A stretch of DNA of 64,000 nucleotides, taken from assembly GCA_024639785.1 (NCBI GenBank), contig JAHEGI010000022.1, forward strand, positions 1 through 64,000. The letters run 5' to 3'. The stretch comes from Cryomorphaceae bacterium. GTDB taxonomy: Bacteria > Bacteroidota > Bacteroidia > Flavobacteriales > Schleiferiaceae. Position 1 is the first letter of the stretch. Each line of letters opens with the position of its first letter. The notes under the pieces were generated by a model. It did no database searches, was not told the origin of the DNA, and was given only the letters and a program-made list of their open reading frames with translations. A program made the position numbers and the translations under genes. This document shows, one piece after another, positions 25,991 through 34,929 of the stretch.

Positions 25991-27454
25991 TTAGGCGTGG
26001 ACGTCTTTAAGGGTTGATTTCAGTACGGCAACGTCATCAAAGGGATGCTTTACCCCCTGAATCTCTTGATATTTCTCGTGCCCTTTTCCGGCGACAAGAA
26101 TGATGTCCCCTGGTTGAGCGTGCTGGCAGGCCAGCTTGATACCTTGGGCGCGGTCTTCGACGGTGATGCAGCGTCGTTTTTGAACAGGATCTAGCCCGGC
26201 TTCCATGTCTCGGAGAATATCGCTTTGCGTTTCACTCCGAGGGTTGTCGCTGGTCAGAATTACGTAATCACTGAGATCTGCAGCAATCTGGGCCATTTGA
26301 GGGCGCTTGCCCTTGTCGCGGTCGCCGCCACATCCGACTACAGTGAGAATGCGTTGCGAACCTTGGCGGAAGGCCTGGAGCGTTTGAAGTACGTTTTCCA
26401 GGGCATCGGGGGTATGGGCATAATCCACGATGCCCACGAGGTCTTTGGGGCCCTGGACGCGTTGAAAGCGGCCATCGACCGACTGTAATGCAGAAATGCC
26501 CTGCAAAGCTTCATCGGCAGGCATGCCTAAAGCCGTGGCGGCACCATAAATGGCGGCCGCATTGTACGCATTGAATTCTCCGATGAGATGCATCCAGCAT
26601 TCCCGTTGATTCATGCTAATTAGGGTGCCGTTCAAATGGCTCTCCAAGACGCGCACCTTGATATCGGCAGCCCGACGAAGGGCATATGTGATAGGTTTTG
26701 CGGCGCAATCGAGTAACATGGTCTCCCCATGCTTATCGTCGCTATTGACCAAGGCAAAGGCCTTGCTGGACAGGCCGTCAAAAAGCAACTTCTTTGCAGC
26801 GACATAGGCATCCATGGTTTCATGGTAATCCAAATGATCGCGGCTGATATTTGAGAAAATTGCTCCTGCGAAAGGAATGCCAGCCACGCGATGTTGGATT
26901 AAGCCATGTGAGCTGACCTCCATGAAGACCACTTTGCAACCCGCCGCAGCCATTTCGGCTAAGTGTTTTTGCAAGATCCATGCATCTGGGGTGGTATGCG
27001 TAGCTGGAATTTCTTTCTGGTGAATAACGATGCGAACGGTCGATATCAAACCCGCCTTCACCCCGCGGTGTGCGTAGAGTTGGTAGAGTAGGGTAGCCGT
27101 TGTAGTTTTTCCATTGGTGCCGGTCACGCCAACCACCTGCATGTGATCTGCGGGTCGACCGTGCCAGTTGGCGGCCAGTAGCGCATAGGCTTGATGGCTA
27201 TTTGGCACTTGGATATACGTGACATGTTCCGAAATCTGCTCCGGAAGTACCTCACAGACAATTGCGCAGGCCCCAGCTTTGACCGCCCCTTCGATGTATT
27301 GATGGCCATCACTCGCCGTGCCTCGAATCGCCACAAATAGGAAGTCTTTGCGCACAGCGCGTGAGTCGCTCGTGACGGCATCCACGGCCATTTGAGTGGA
27401 TCCTAGGACTTCTTGAAGTCGCAAACCGAATAGGATGTCTTTGAGCAATTTCAT
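25991..27454 (-). CDS. murE: UDP-MurNAc-tripeptide synthetase, meso-diaminopimelate type
   Basis: 487 residues. GVTGTNGKTTTATLLYQ is the ATP loop. The DNPR motif in TSDNPRSE is the determinant for meso-diaminopimelate rather than lysine, so the cell wall should be of the DAP type. It overlaps ftsI by 4 nt upstream and lies 3 nt before mraY. Confidence 0.96.
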   Translation of the reverse strand: MKLLKDILFGLRLQEVLGSTQMAVDAVTSDSRAVRKDFLFVAIRGTASDGHQYIEGAVKAGACAIVCEVLPEQISEHVTYIQVPNSHQAYALLAANWHGRPADHMQVVGVTGTNGKTTTATLLYQLYAHRGVKAGLISTVRIVIHQKEIPATHTTPDAWILQKHLAEMAAAGCKVVFMEVSSHGLIQHRVAGIPFAGAIFSNISRDHLDYHETMDAYVAAKKLLFDGLSSKAFALVNSDDKHGETMLLDCAAKPITYALRRAADIKVRVLESHLNGTLISMNQRECWMHLIGEFNAYNAAAIYGAATALGMPADEALQGISALQSVDGRFQRVQGPKDLVGIVDYAHTPDALENVLQTLQAFRQGSQRILTVVGCGGDRDKGKRPQMAQIAADLSDYVILTSDNPRSETQSDILRDMEAGLDPVQKRRCITVEDRAQGIKLACQHAQPGDIILVAGKGHEKYQEIQGVKHPFDDVAVLKSTLKDVHA

Positions 27455-29439
27455 CCGAGCTGAAGTTCAATGGTTTTGTCTTGGCGGATCGCTCGAAGCA
27501 CGCGTCCATGTCCACGCAACTTGATCGCATAGCCATGCTCTTCCAGGAGGGCAATGGCATCGGCGGCGGCCCATCCGGCTAGATTTGGCATTTGCCCTGA
27601 TTCTAGCGCCTGAAGTGCGGCATCGCGCTGTTGTTTGAGCAAGCGGTCATGGCGCTCTTGCCCTTTTTTAATGCCATCGGCCCAATAGCCTGCCGCAGGG
27701 CTCGCCTGCTGGGGGGTCATGCGGTAGACAGCCATAGCCAAATCCCGGAAGACCGGGGCGGCGACAATGTTGGCATAGTACCCCACAGAAATCCTGGGGC
27801 GATTGATCACTACAATGCAGGAGTACATGGGATCCTCTGCAGGGAAATATCCCGCAAAAGAGGCTTGATAGCCACGGCTCTCAGGATCCCAGTAATTCAG
27901 CTGACAGGTTCCTGTTTTACCCGCCATGCTGAGGGAATCCGTGTAAATGTTTTTGGCCGTGCCCCGAATGACAATCTTTTCCAAGAGATCTTGGATTTGA
28001 TGAATATTCCCTTTGGAGGCGATGGCTGGGTGTAGGACGTGCGTTTCGTACTGATCAATCACAATTCCGCGATCTCGGGTAGCCTCCCATAAGGAGGGGG
28101 CCACCATGGTACCCTCATTGGCGATCGCATTGTAAAAAGTGAGTGTTTGCAATGGGGTGGAGAGCACACCGTAGCCAAAAAACATCCAGGGAAGGGTTGT
28201 GCCATACCAGTCCTTTTCACCGGGCTTTGGGATGTGGGGGAGGCTCTCCCCTTTGATCTGAATGCCCGATCGGTCCGCTAAGCCAAGTTGGTACATCCGA
28301 TCGATGAACGCCTCTGGATTTTTGGCGTACTTGGGGTAAAGCGCTTTGACAATTCCCGTGTTAGATGAAAGCTCCAAGGCGCGACCCAACGAGATACGCC
28401 CGTAGCCACCCCGATGCGAATCGTTCACATTGCGTCCGTAGATCGTGTACACCCCGGGCGAGGTGTCAATGATGTCGGCGGTGTCCACCGTGCCATCTTC
28501 CAAGCCGATCAATAAACTCGCCACTTTAAAGGTTGAGCCTGGCTCTGTTTTTTCCCACACCGCATAATTCCGAAGCTCACTATAGACCGTGTCTCCAGCG
28601 AGTTTTCCAAGGTTGGCCATCGCTCGAATCTTACCGGTCTTCACCTCCATGAGCACGACACAGCCATGATCGGCGCCGTATTTCTTGAGCGTGTGGAGTA
28701 GTGCGCGGTGGGCGGCATCCTGCATCCGAGCGTCCAAGGTGGTAATAATGTCCTGGCCATTCTCTGGATCCTCGGTATATGAGCTCTCCATGGGCTTCCA
28801 CTGGTTGCCCCCCAAATTTTGCATCCAACGTCGGCCGTCGTGCCCGCGCAGGGTCTCGTGAAAAGAAGCCTCGAGACCGGCGGTCGCATCCGGGCGTTGA
28901 TATCCAATGGTTCGCTCAGCCAGTCCGCCGAGTGGCATCAATCGCGTGAACCGCTCCTCGGCAATCAAGCCTGACTTGTATTTATTCCCTGAAAAAAGAG
29001 CTGTTTGGGCCACCTTGCGGTAGTGCGAATAGCTTAGGTTTTTGGCAATCAGGGCATAGCGACGCTTCCCATTGAATTGTTGTCTCAAGTAACTCGCCCA
29101 TTCGGTTGCCGTGCGCTCAGGAAGTAGTTGAGCGAGGGCTTTCGCTGTTTCACTCAAGTGGGAGGTCATTCGTTCATCCGTCACGACAGCGGCATCCCAT
29201 CGGATTTCATACACGGGCATAGAAGTGGCCAGCAATTGGCCATCTGAGGAATAAATGTTGCCCCGGCTGGCCGACACTTGACGCTCTTGGATCACCTTTT
29301 CACGTGCGGCAGCAACGAGGTCTGGACCCAGGGTCAAGGACACATAATACAATCGAGCCAAGATGCTCAAAGTGAGGAAGGAAATGAACAGCACAAGCCC
29401 TGCCAGCCATCGGGTGCTGCGTGGATCAAAATCACTCAT
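27451..29439 (-). CDS. ftsI: Septal peptidoglycan transpeptidase FtsI/PBP3 with C-terminal PASTA domain
   Basis: 662 residues: one N-terminal transmembrane helix (about 13-32), the PBP dimerisation domain, and a transpeptidase domain with the catalytic STFK (in EPGSTFK), SSN and KTGT motifs. The last 60 residues (MPNLAGWAAADAIALLEEHGY) form one PASTA repeat, as in Spo VD-like and Bacteroidota FtsI proteins. It cross-links septal peptidoglycan with FtsW. It follows ftsL with an 8-nt overlap. Confidence 0.95.
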   Translation of the reverse strand: MSDFDPRSTRWLAGLVLFISFLTLSILARLYYVSLTLGPDLVAAAREKVIQERQVSASRGNIYSSDGQLLATSMPVYEIRWDAAVVTDERMTSHLSETAKALAQLLPERTATEWASYLRQQFNGKRRYALIAKNLSYSHYRKVAQTALFSGNKYKSGLIAEERFTRLMPLGGLAERTIGYQRPDATAGLEASFHETLRGHDGRRWMQNLGGNQWKPMESSYTEDPENGQDIITTLDARMQDAAHRALLHTLKKYGADHGCVVLMEVKTGKIRAMANLGKLAGDTVYSELRNYAVWEKTEPGSTFKVASLLIGLEDGTVDTADIIDTSPGVYTIYGRNVNDSHRGGYGRISLGRALELSSNTGIVKALYPKYAKNPEAFIDRMYQLGLADRSGIQIKGESLPHIPKPGEKDWYGTTLPWMFFGYGVLSTPLQTLTFYNAIANEGTMVAPSLWEATRDRGIVIDQYETHVLHPAIASKGNIHQIQDLLEKIVIRGTAKNIYTDSLSMAGKTGTCQLNYWDPESRGYQASFAGYFPAEDPMYSCIVVINRPRISVGYYANIVAAPVFRDLAMAVYRMTPQQASPAAGYWADGIKKGQERHDRLLKQQRDAALQALESGQMPNLAGWAAADAIALLEEHGYAIKLRGHGRVLRAIRQDKTIELQLG

Positions 29440-29785
29440 CGCCCGGAGATTCTATGCGCGCAGGGGCGCGGTGAGACGGGACGAGACCGAGCGCTTGGCT
29501 CCGTTGGCGCACAGAAGATTCTGTGCCCATTTTCATCAGATTGGATTTAGCTTCGAGGTACTCACTTTCAAGCTCATTGAGCAGAACGACTTTTTTCGAA
29601 ATTTCTTTGACCCTGGATTCGGCGCGATGCGCTCCCCAAATAGCGAGAAGGCTGAGCCCCGTGACATAGAGGGCAAAGGGGAGGTTGCGAATAATCACGG
29701 GATGACCAATAAAACTGCCGCGCAAAACTTCACGGACCGCGTAGCCCGATTTTTGAATGCGTTTTTTGGAGAGTTTTACCGTCAT
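29432..29785 (-). CDS. ftsL: FtsL-like small division protein
   Basis: 117 residues with one transmembrane helix (about residues 36-55) followed by a coiled-coil stretch (EISKKVVLLNELESEYLEAKSNLMKM). FtsL proteins are poorly conserved; the call relies on this topology and on the position between rsmH and ftsI. It would recruit FtsQ and FtsI partners at the septum. The ATG overlaps the rsmH stop by 4 nt. Confidence 0.8.
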   Translation of the reverse strand: MTVKLSKKRIQKSGYAVREVLRGSFIGHPVIIRNLPFALYVTGLSLLAIWGAHRAESRVKEISKKVVLLNELESEYLEAKSNLMKMGTESSVRQRSQALGLVPSHRAPARIESPGDE

Positions 29786-30684
29786 GCCTGCGCTAGTTTT
29801 TCGGCGGCACGCAACTTGGCACTGCGCGCACGCGGATTGACTTGCACCTCATCCGCGCTTGGCACTTGGGCCTTGCGCGTAATCAATTTGAACGGCACCA
29901 AACGGTTCCCAAAGGCGTCTCGGGGTGCTTCGCCTTCCAACTGTCCTTCGCGGAAGTACAGTTTGACACGGCGATCCTCAAGGCTGTGGTAGGAGATGAC
30001 GACAAAACGGCCTCCTTCGACGAGTACTTCGCGGCCACTTTCAAGCAGTTGTTCCAAGACCTCCATCTCGCGGTTGACAGCAATGCGAAATGCCTGAAAT
30101 ACTTTGGCAAAGAGTTTTTCCCCTCGCGTACCCAGAGGCTCCAAAACATCGAGCAGTTCTTGGGTGCGCGTCATGGGTTGGGCGGCATGGGCTGCCAAGA
30201 TGGCTTGAGCCACGCGTTTTGGGCGATCAACTTCGCCATAGACCGCTAAAGTTCGAACCAGGGTCAATTCATCGACTTCATTCAACCACTCTGCAGCGGA
30301 TTGTCCGATTCGCGGGTTCATGCGCATATCCAAGGGTCCATCGCCACGGATGCTGAAGCCGCGATCAAACACATCAAATTGATGCGAGCTCACCCCTAAA
30401 TCCGCTAAAATCCCGTCAACTTGAGGCGCCTTATGCAGTTTCAAGAAACGTCGTAGGTGCTCAAAATTGTGTGGGATCAACGTAAAGCGTGGATCATCAA
30501 TTGCATTCGCAGCCGCATCGGGATCTTGGTCAAAAGCCAATAGCCTTCCTGATGGTCCTAATCTTTCTAAAATTGCGCGACTGTGACCCCCGCCGCCAAA
30601 GGTGACGTCGACATAGGTGCCATCAGGGCGAAGGTTAAGTAAATCGAGGGATTCGTGGAGAAGGACCGGGTTATGGTAGGTCAT
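29782..30684 (-). CDS. rsmH: 16S rRNA (cytosine1402-N4)-methyltransferase
   Basis: 300 residues from the ATG at 30684 (MTYHNPVLLHESLDLL), which is the standard N-terminus. The SAM-binding motif VDVTFGGGGHSRAIL lies at residues 25-39, and DLGVSSHQFD and YHSLEDRRVK are conserved. It methylates C1402 in the decoding centre. It overlaps the mraZ end by 14 nt. Confidence 0.96.
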   Translation of the reverse strand: MTYHNPVLLHESLDLLNLRPDGTYVDVTFGGGGHSRAILERLGPSGRLLAFDQDPDAAANAIDDPRFTLIPHNFEHLRRFLKLHKAPQVDGILADLGVSSHQFDVFDRGFSIRGDGPLDMRMNPRIGQSAAEWLNEVDELTLVRTLAVYGEVDRPKRVAQAILAAHAAQPMTRTQELLDVLEPLGTRGEKLFAKVFQAFRIAVNREMEVLEQLLESGREVLVEGGRFVVISYHSLEDRRVKLYFREGQLEGEAPRDAFGNRLVPFKLITRKAQVPSADEVQVNPRARSAKLRAAEKLAQA

Positions 30685-31141
30685 GCTGTTCGGATTGATC
30701 GCCCATAACCTCTTCTGCCAGGGCAGCAAAATCCAGGTCAGCTGGATTCACTGCGTTTTCATAATCTGCTTGGTTCCAAATTTCCAGACCGAAGGGCGTC
30801 GCACTGAACACCACGGTGCCCTCTAGGCGCGCAAAAGCTATCAGGTCTTTGGAAATGAGTAAGCGCCCGGCTGCGTCCATTTCCACTTGCTTCACGCCAG
30901 CGTGAAAAATGCGAATGAACTCAGCGTTTTTCTTCACAAAGCGGTTCAGCTTGCTTATCGATGCGGTCACCTTGGCCCACTCGGCCTGGCTGTGCAGCTC
31001 CAAACAGGGGCTAAAAACGCTGCGCTTGAGAATAAATCCACCCACGCCCAGCTCCGCCAGCTGCTTCTTAATGCCAGCAGGGACGGTGACGCGGCCTTTC
31101 GCGTCAATTTTGCATTCATAAACACCAATTAATGGGGCCAT
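30671..31141 (-). CDS. mraZ: Transcriptional regulator MraZ
   Basis: 156 residues containing two AbrB-like half-domains: DAKGRVTVPAGIKKQL near residue 13 and DAAGRLLISKDLI near residue 89. MraZ binds a repeated TGGGN box upstream of its own gene and controls the division cluster. Three such boxes with 10-bp period lie just upstream here. It is the first gene of the cluster. Confidence 0.95.
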   Translation of the reverse strand: MAPLIGVYECKIDAKGRVTVPAGIKKQLAELGVGGFILKRSVFSPCLELHSQAEWAKVTASISKLNRFVKKNAEFIRIFHAGVKQVEMDAAGRLLISKDLIAFARLEGTVVFSATPFGLEIWNQADYENAVNPADLDFAALAEEVMGDQSEQHDLP

Positions 31142-31159
31142 AGCGGGGATTTATATCTT

Positions 31160-31167
31160 CAAAAATA
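31160..31167 (-). promoter_or_regulatory. -7 promoter element of the dcw cluster
   Basis: TATTTTTG on the minus strand, a perfect TAnnTTTG, 18 nt upstream of the mraZ ATG and immediately downstream of the MraZ boxes. Confidence 0.65.
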
Positions 31168-31170
31168 CCG

Positions 31171-31200
31171 ATTTCTCCCACTTTCTCCCACAAATACCCA
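31171..31200 (-). promoter_or_regulatory. MraZ operator: three TGGGN boxes at 10-bp spacing
   Basis: On the minus strand the sequence contains TGGGT, TGGGA and TGGGA, each separated by exactly 5 nt, the arrangement known for MraZ of E. coli. The boxes lie 3-4 nt upstream of the -7 element and would cover the -33 region, so bound MraZ should block RNA polymerase. Confidence 0.85.
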
Positions 31201-31287
31201 CAATAGTTGATAACTTTTGATTTTTGAGCGTAACACGCTAGATATTAGCTTACTAGTCAAAATATCATGGAAGCCTATCGTAATGCG

Positions 31288-31295
31288 TATCTTTG
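31288..31295 (+). promoter_or_regulatory. -7 promoter element of the alpha/beta hydrolase-engB pair
   Basis: TATCTTTG, a perfect TAnnTTTG, ending 19 nt before the ATG. Confidence 0.6.
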
Positions 31296-31314
31296 AGCCT
31301 TTAAAATCACCCCT

Positions 31315-32082
31315 ATGGCCGAGTTTATCCAGGAAAAAGAGTTTGACTATCTCCAAGCAGGAGAAGGCCATCCAGTAATTTTCCTCCACGGATTGATGGG
31401 AACCTTGAGCAACTTCCAATCCCAGATTGATCATTTCAGTGCGATTGGCTACCAAGTAACCGTACCTCAGCTCCCCCTCTACACGATGCCCTTGGCCACC
31501 ACGTCGGTTAAGAGTCTCACGAAGTTTTTAAAGTCGTTTGTGGATTTTAAAGGCTATGAAAAAGTAGTCCTTGTGGGAAACTCTTTAGGAGGGCACATCG
31601 CCCTGATGTTCCAAAAAATGTACCCAGAACGAGTGACCGGATTGGTATTGGCTGGATCCTCTGGTCTCTACGAATCTGCCATGGGCAATACCTATCCTCG
31701 TCGTGGGGATCGGAATTACATTGCCGAGCGCGTTCGGGATGTATTCCATGTTAAGGAGGTTGCTACGGATGAGCTCATTGACAATGTATTTGATACCGTC
31801 AGCGATCGCAATAAAGCGATCCGCACCTTGGCGATTTCAAAATCGGCCATACGTCACAATATGGCGGAAGATCTCCCCGGTTTTAATGTTCCCGTCTGTG
31901 TGATTTGGGGTCGTCAGGATGCGGTAACCCCGCCTGAAGTAGCCGATAAATTCAATGAATTGCTACCCCAGTCCGAACTGCATTGGTTGGATGAATGTGG
32001 CCACGCTGCCATGATGGAGCGCCCCACAGAATTTAATCAAATTGTCGCAGAATGGCTGGATCGGACGCTCCCAAAAGCCTAA
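31315..32082 (+). CDS. Alpha/beta hydrolase
   Basis: 255 residues with the whole catalytic set: oxyanion segment HGLMG, nucleophile elbow GNSLGGH (serine about residue 90), aspartate in GRQDAVTPP and histidine in CGHAAMME. There is no signal peptide, so it is cytoplasmic. The substrate is not evident; relatives include esterases and meta-cleavage hydrolases. Its 3' end overlaps engB by 31 nt, an arrangement often found in this phylum. Confidence 0.85.
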   Translation: MAEFIQEKEFDYLQAGEGHPVIFLHGLMGTLSNFQSQIDHFSAIGYQVTVPQLPLYTMPLATTSVKSLTKFLKSFVDFKGYEKVVLVGNSLGGHIALMFQKMYPERVTGLVLAGSSGLYESAMGNTYPRRGDRNYIAERVRDVFHVKEVATDELIDNVFDTVSDRNKAIRTLAISKSAIRHNMAEDLPGFNVPVCVIWGRQDAVTPPEVADKFNELLPQSELHWLDECGHAAMMERPTEFNQIVAEWLDRTLPKA

Positions 32083-32699
32083 TTCACGTTAAGGCGGAAT
32101 TTCTTCAGTCCGCCTCTCGGACGGAAGAATGCCCGGAACTCAAAGTTCCAGAGTATGCCTTCATTGGCCGTTCCAACGTAGGCAAATCATCCCTGATCAA
32201 CATGTTGGCCAACCATCAAGGTTTGGCTAAAACATCAGGCAAACCGGGCAAGACGCAATTGATCAACCTGTTCAAGATGGATGAGGGCGCCTGGTCCTTG
32301 GTAGACTTACCTGGATATGGGTACGCCCGGGTCAGTAAAGTTCAGCGTGAGAGTTTTTCCAAAATGATTAGCCACTATTTGCGCAATCGTAAAAACCTCG
32401 TCAATGTCTTCGTTCTGATTGATGGACGCCATGAGCCGCAGGAAATCGATTTGGACTTTTTGCGCAGTCTGGGTCAATGGGGTATTCCATTTAGCTTGGT
32501 GTTCACCAAGCTGGACAAGTTGAGTTCTTCGGCTTTTGGTAAAAACCAGGCCGCCATGAAACGCAAGCTGCTCAAGGAATGGGAAAATCTGCCTCCTATG
32601 TTCTTGTCGAGTGCGACCTCGGGATTAGGTCGGAGTGACATCATCCGGTACATTCAAGAACTCAACGAGGAGCTGAGTACTTCGATTGCCGAACTCTAG
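32052..32699 (+). CDS. engB: Ribosome biogenesis GTPase EngB (YsxC/YihA)
   Basis: 215 residues. GRSNVGKSS is the P-loop, DLPGYG the G3 motif and TKLDK the G4 motif. It is needed for 50S assembly. Family homology begins near residue 12 (HVKAEFLQSA), but the only usual start codon in frame is the ATG at 32052 inside the hydrolase gene, so the first ten or so residues may be an extension, or initiation may occur at a rare codon. It converges on gldC with a 12-nt gap. Confidence 0.94.
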   Translation: MAGSDAPKSLIHVKAEFLQSASRTEECPELKVPEYAFIGRSNVGKSSLINMLANHQGLAKTSGKPGKTQLINLFKMDEGAWSLVDLPGYGYARVSKVQRESFSKMISHYLRNRKNLVNVFVLIDGRHEPQEIDLDFLRSLGQWGIPFSLVFTKLDKLSSSAFGKNQAAMKRKLLKEWENLPPMFLSSATSGLGRSDIIRYIQELNEELSTSIAEL

Positions 32700-32711
32700 G
32701 CAACGCCTGGA

Positions 32712-33035
32712 CTACCCAATCAACTTCTGCTTTTCCGCAAAATAGCGAGCGAAATCACGCATGTCTTCGGCCATGGAATCTTCACTCGTGGCGCGCTGAA
32801 AACCGTCCGCCATGGCGAGTAAGGTTTGGTGGTAAAATTTCTTCATGTCGTCCACCAACATGTCCTTAGTCCATAAATCAATCCGCAAAGCTTCTTTCCC
32901 TTTGCCATCCCAAACGGTAAGCATAAAGGCATCGGCCACCGCTTGGTCCACCCCGCCTTCGGGAGCCTTCCAGGTGATTTGTTCTGGGACGCGATTATCA
33001 TCGAGGGCGATGTTCAGGGTAATGGTAGAATCCAT
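32712..33035 (-). CDS. gldC: Gliding motility protein GldC
   Basis: 107 residues. The pattern LNIALDDNRVPEQITWKAPEGG ... LRIDLWTKDMLVDDMKKFYHQT closely matches GldC of Flavobacterium, a small cytoplasmic protein that improves gliding. It lacks any signal. It starts 10 nt after gldB ends, the usual gldB-gldC pair. Confidence 0.92.
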   Translation of the reverse strand: MDSTITLNIALDDNRVPEQITWKAPEGGVDQAVADAFMLTVWDGKGKEALRIDLWTKDMLVDDMKKFYHQTLLAMADGFQRATSEDSMAEDMRDFARYFAEKQKLIG

Positions 33036-33045
33036 GAAAAGAAAA

Positions 33046-34068
33046 TTAGGGGCGATACCCCGATTGTTGAAAGAGCGACTGGGCATTTTCGTTGGCCATT
33101 ATCTCCCGAAGGGTAGCCTCAGGGTGTTGCCGCCAGTAAGATTGTAAAATTTGCCAGCCGAACCACACGCCCGCTTTGCCGGGAATTTCGCGGTCCTTCG
33201 GGGTGCCAAATTTGCTAAATGGGGCGGGTAAAATGAGTTTGCGTTTGAGATCTACATCATCCTCAAAAAGCCAGCGCTGACTGACAAAGATGCCCCATAA
33301 ATCTGCTTCATTCTCTTCCATAAAGGATTGATCTCCCATAGAATAGTTCAAGGCCCGGCGCGCGGCCTCCTCTCCCAAGGTAGCTTGAATAAAGAGGACT
33401 GTTTTCGCTTCGGAGAGCATGCCGGACAGGAGGGTATAGTCGCTTGTTAATCCTTCCGGGTAGTGCCAAGAAGCGATGGCCTTAAAGATCTCGACGACGG
33501 CATTTTCGGGCTGATGCTGTTGAACCATGTAGGCGCTTTCATGGGCGTAGGCCGGGTGGTTAGCACCTAGATAGCGGTCCAGGGGCAAGAAAATAACCTC
33601 CGGGGCAATGAGCACCATGGGCTCCTCGTTCCGGCTTACATAGGTGTAGAGCCTTTTCGCAGGGTAACGGTCGGATGCGCGGGGTCCCATGTGCGCTTGG
33701 TAGTGATCCAGCCCGGCTTGAACCATCGCAATCAACTCGGAATTTTGAAGCGCGGGCTCCTCGGACTGCACGGTCTGTACATCCTGGTACAGCGCTTTCA
33801 CTTCAGGGTCCGTCAAGTAGGGCAAGAGGTCGTCGCGCCAGTCGCCGTCTTGGACACTTGGAATAAAAAGTTCGGGGTATTTGGGGGCCAAATGCTCTAG
33901 CGCGGGCAGTAGGGAAGCCGAATCTAGTGGCAACACGGAGTCCGCAAAAGCCACAAATTCAATGGCTTCTGATGCTACGGGAGCCACATCCCAAGGATCA
34001 TTTTGACAGCTGCTGAAAGCTGTCCCTATCCCGAGTAGGAGTAGTAAATTTGAACCGATACGTTTCAT
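33046..34068 (-). CDS. gldB: Gliding motility lipoprotein GldB
   Basis: 340 residues from MKRIGSNLLLLLG. A lipobox (AFSSC) places the lipidated cysteine near residue 21. The middle contains HESAYMVQQ and the C-terminal half GDQSFMEENEADLWG and GKAGVWFGWQIL, typical of GldB, a lipoprotein needed for gliding in Flavobacterium and related to a peptidase-like DUF2268 fold. The chosen start is supported by the -7 element ending 8 nt upstream. Confidence 0.9.
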   Translation of the reverse strand: MKRIGSNLLLLLGIGTAFSSCQNDPWDVAPVASEAIEFVAFADSVLPLDSASLLPALEHLAPKYPELFIPSVQDGDWRDDLLPYLTDPEVKALYQDVQTVQSEEPALQNSELIAMVQAGLDHYQAHMGPRASDRYPAKRLYTYVSRNEEPMVLIAPEVIFLPLDRYLGANHPAYAHESAYMVQQHQPENAVVEIFKAIASWHYPEGLTSDYTLLSGMLSEAKTVLFIQATLGEEAARRALNYSMGDQSFMEENEADLWGIFVSQRWLFEDDVDLKRKLILPAPFSKFGTPKDREIPGKAGVWFGWQILQSYWRQHPEATLREIMANENAQSLFQQSGYRP

Positions 34069-34076
34069 TTGCGTTC

Positions 34077-34084
34077 CAAAAGTA
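34077..34084 (-). promoter_or_regulatory. -7 promoter element of gldBC
   Basis: TACTTTTG on the minus strand, a perfect TAnnTTTG, ending 8 nt before the gldB ATG. It overlaps the short region used by the divergent nadE. Confidence 0.6.
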
Positions 34085-34095
34085 CTCCGCAACCC

Positions 34096-34923
34096 ATGAA
34101 TGCTTCCACTATCACCTCGCACATTGTTGAATGGATGAAATCCTATGCCCTCGAAGCGCGGGCTAAGGGTTTTGTGGTGGGTGTTTCGGGGGGGATTGAT
34201 TCGGCGGTCACCTCGGCGCTAGCGGCCCGTACGGGCCTCGCGGTGCACCTCTTAGAAATGCCCATTTATCAGCCCGAAAGCCATGTGACACGTGCTTGGG
34301 AACACATGGATCTTCTGGCGAATCAATTTGAACATGTCTACAAGCGCCGGGTGGACTTGAGTCCGGTCTACGAAGCGCATATAAAGGCGCTGGACCTGGA
34401 TGAGTCGGAAAGTCAATTCCTGGCACTCGCAAACACCCGCGCTCGTCTGCGCATGGCGACCCTTTACGCAGAGGCGCAAAACCATGGGCTCCTTGTTGCT
34501 GGTACGGGCAATAAGGTAGAAGATTTTGGCGTCGGATTTTACACGAAATACGGCGATGGCGGCGTGGACCTCAGCCCCATTGCCGACCTGATGAAAACCG
34601 AAGTCTATGCTTTGGGCGCTTCCTTGGGCGTTCCCAAAGCCATCCTAAAGGCCGCCCCAACGGATGGACTTTGGGCAGACGACCGAAACGACGAAGACCA
34701 ATTAGGTGCGACCTACCCAGAGCTAGAATGGGCCATGGAATTTGCCGAAAGTATGGGCTGGGATGCCACCACGCCAAAAGAAGCCGATGGGCGTTTCTTA
34801 GCCGGCCGTGGACTCACGGTGCGCCAAGGGGAAATCTTCCAGATTTTTGCGCGTTTTCACCGGGCGAACCGGCATAAAATGCAGCCGATACCCGTCTGTA
34901 TCATTCCCAAAAGCCTGAAATAA
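34096..34923 (+). CDS. nadE: NAD+ synthase, ammonia-dependent
   Basis: 275 residues. The PP-loop GVSGGIDSAVTSALAA (about residues 30-45) activates deamido-NAD with ATP, and GTGNKVEDFGVGFYTKYGDGGVD is the second signature region in split form. There is no N-terminal glutaminase domain, so ammonia is the direct nitrogen donor. The ATG at 34096 gives the usual start; one 27 nt upstream lies in the gldB promoter. It ends 6 nt from the stop of the convergent phosphatase gene. Confidence 0.94.
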   Translation: MNASTITSHIVEWMKSYALEARAKGFVVGVSGGIDSAVTSALAARTGLAVHLLEMPIYQPESHVTRAWEHMDLLANQFEHVYKRRVDLSPVYEAHIKALDLDESESQFLALANTRARLRMATLYAEAQNHGLLVAGTGNKVEDFGVGFYTKYGDGGVDLSPIADLMKTEVYALGASLGVPKAILKAAPTDGLWADDRNDEDQLGATYPELEWAMEFAESMGWDATTPKEADGRFLAGRGLTVRQGEIFQIFARFHRANRHKMQPIPVCIIPKSLK

Positions 34924-34929
34924 GGCTAT

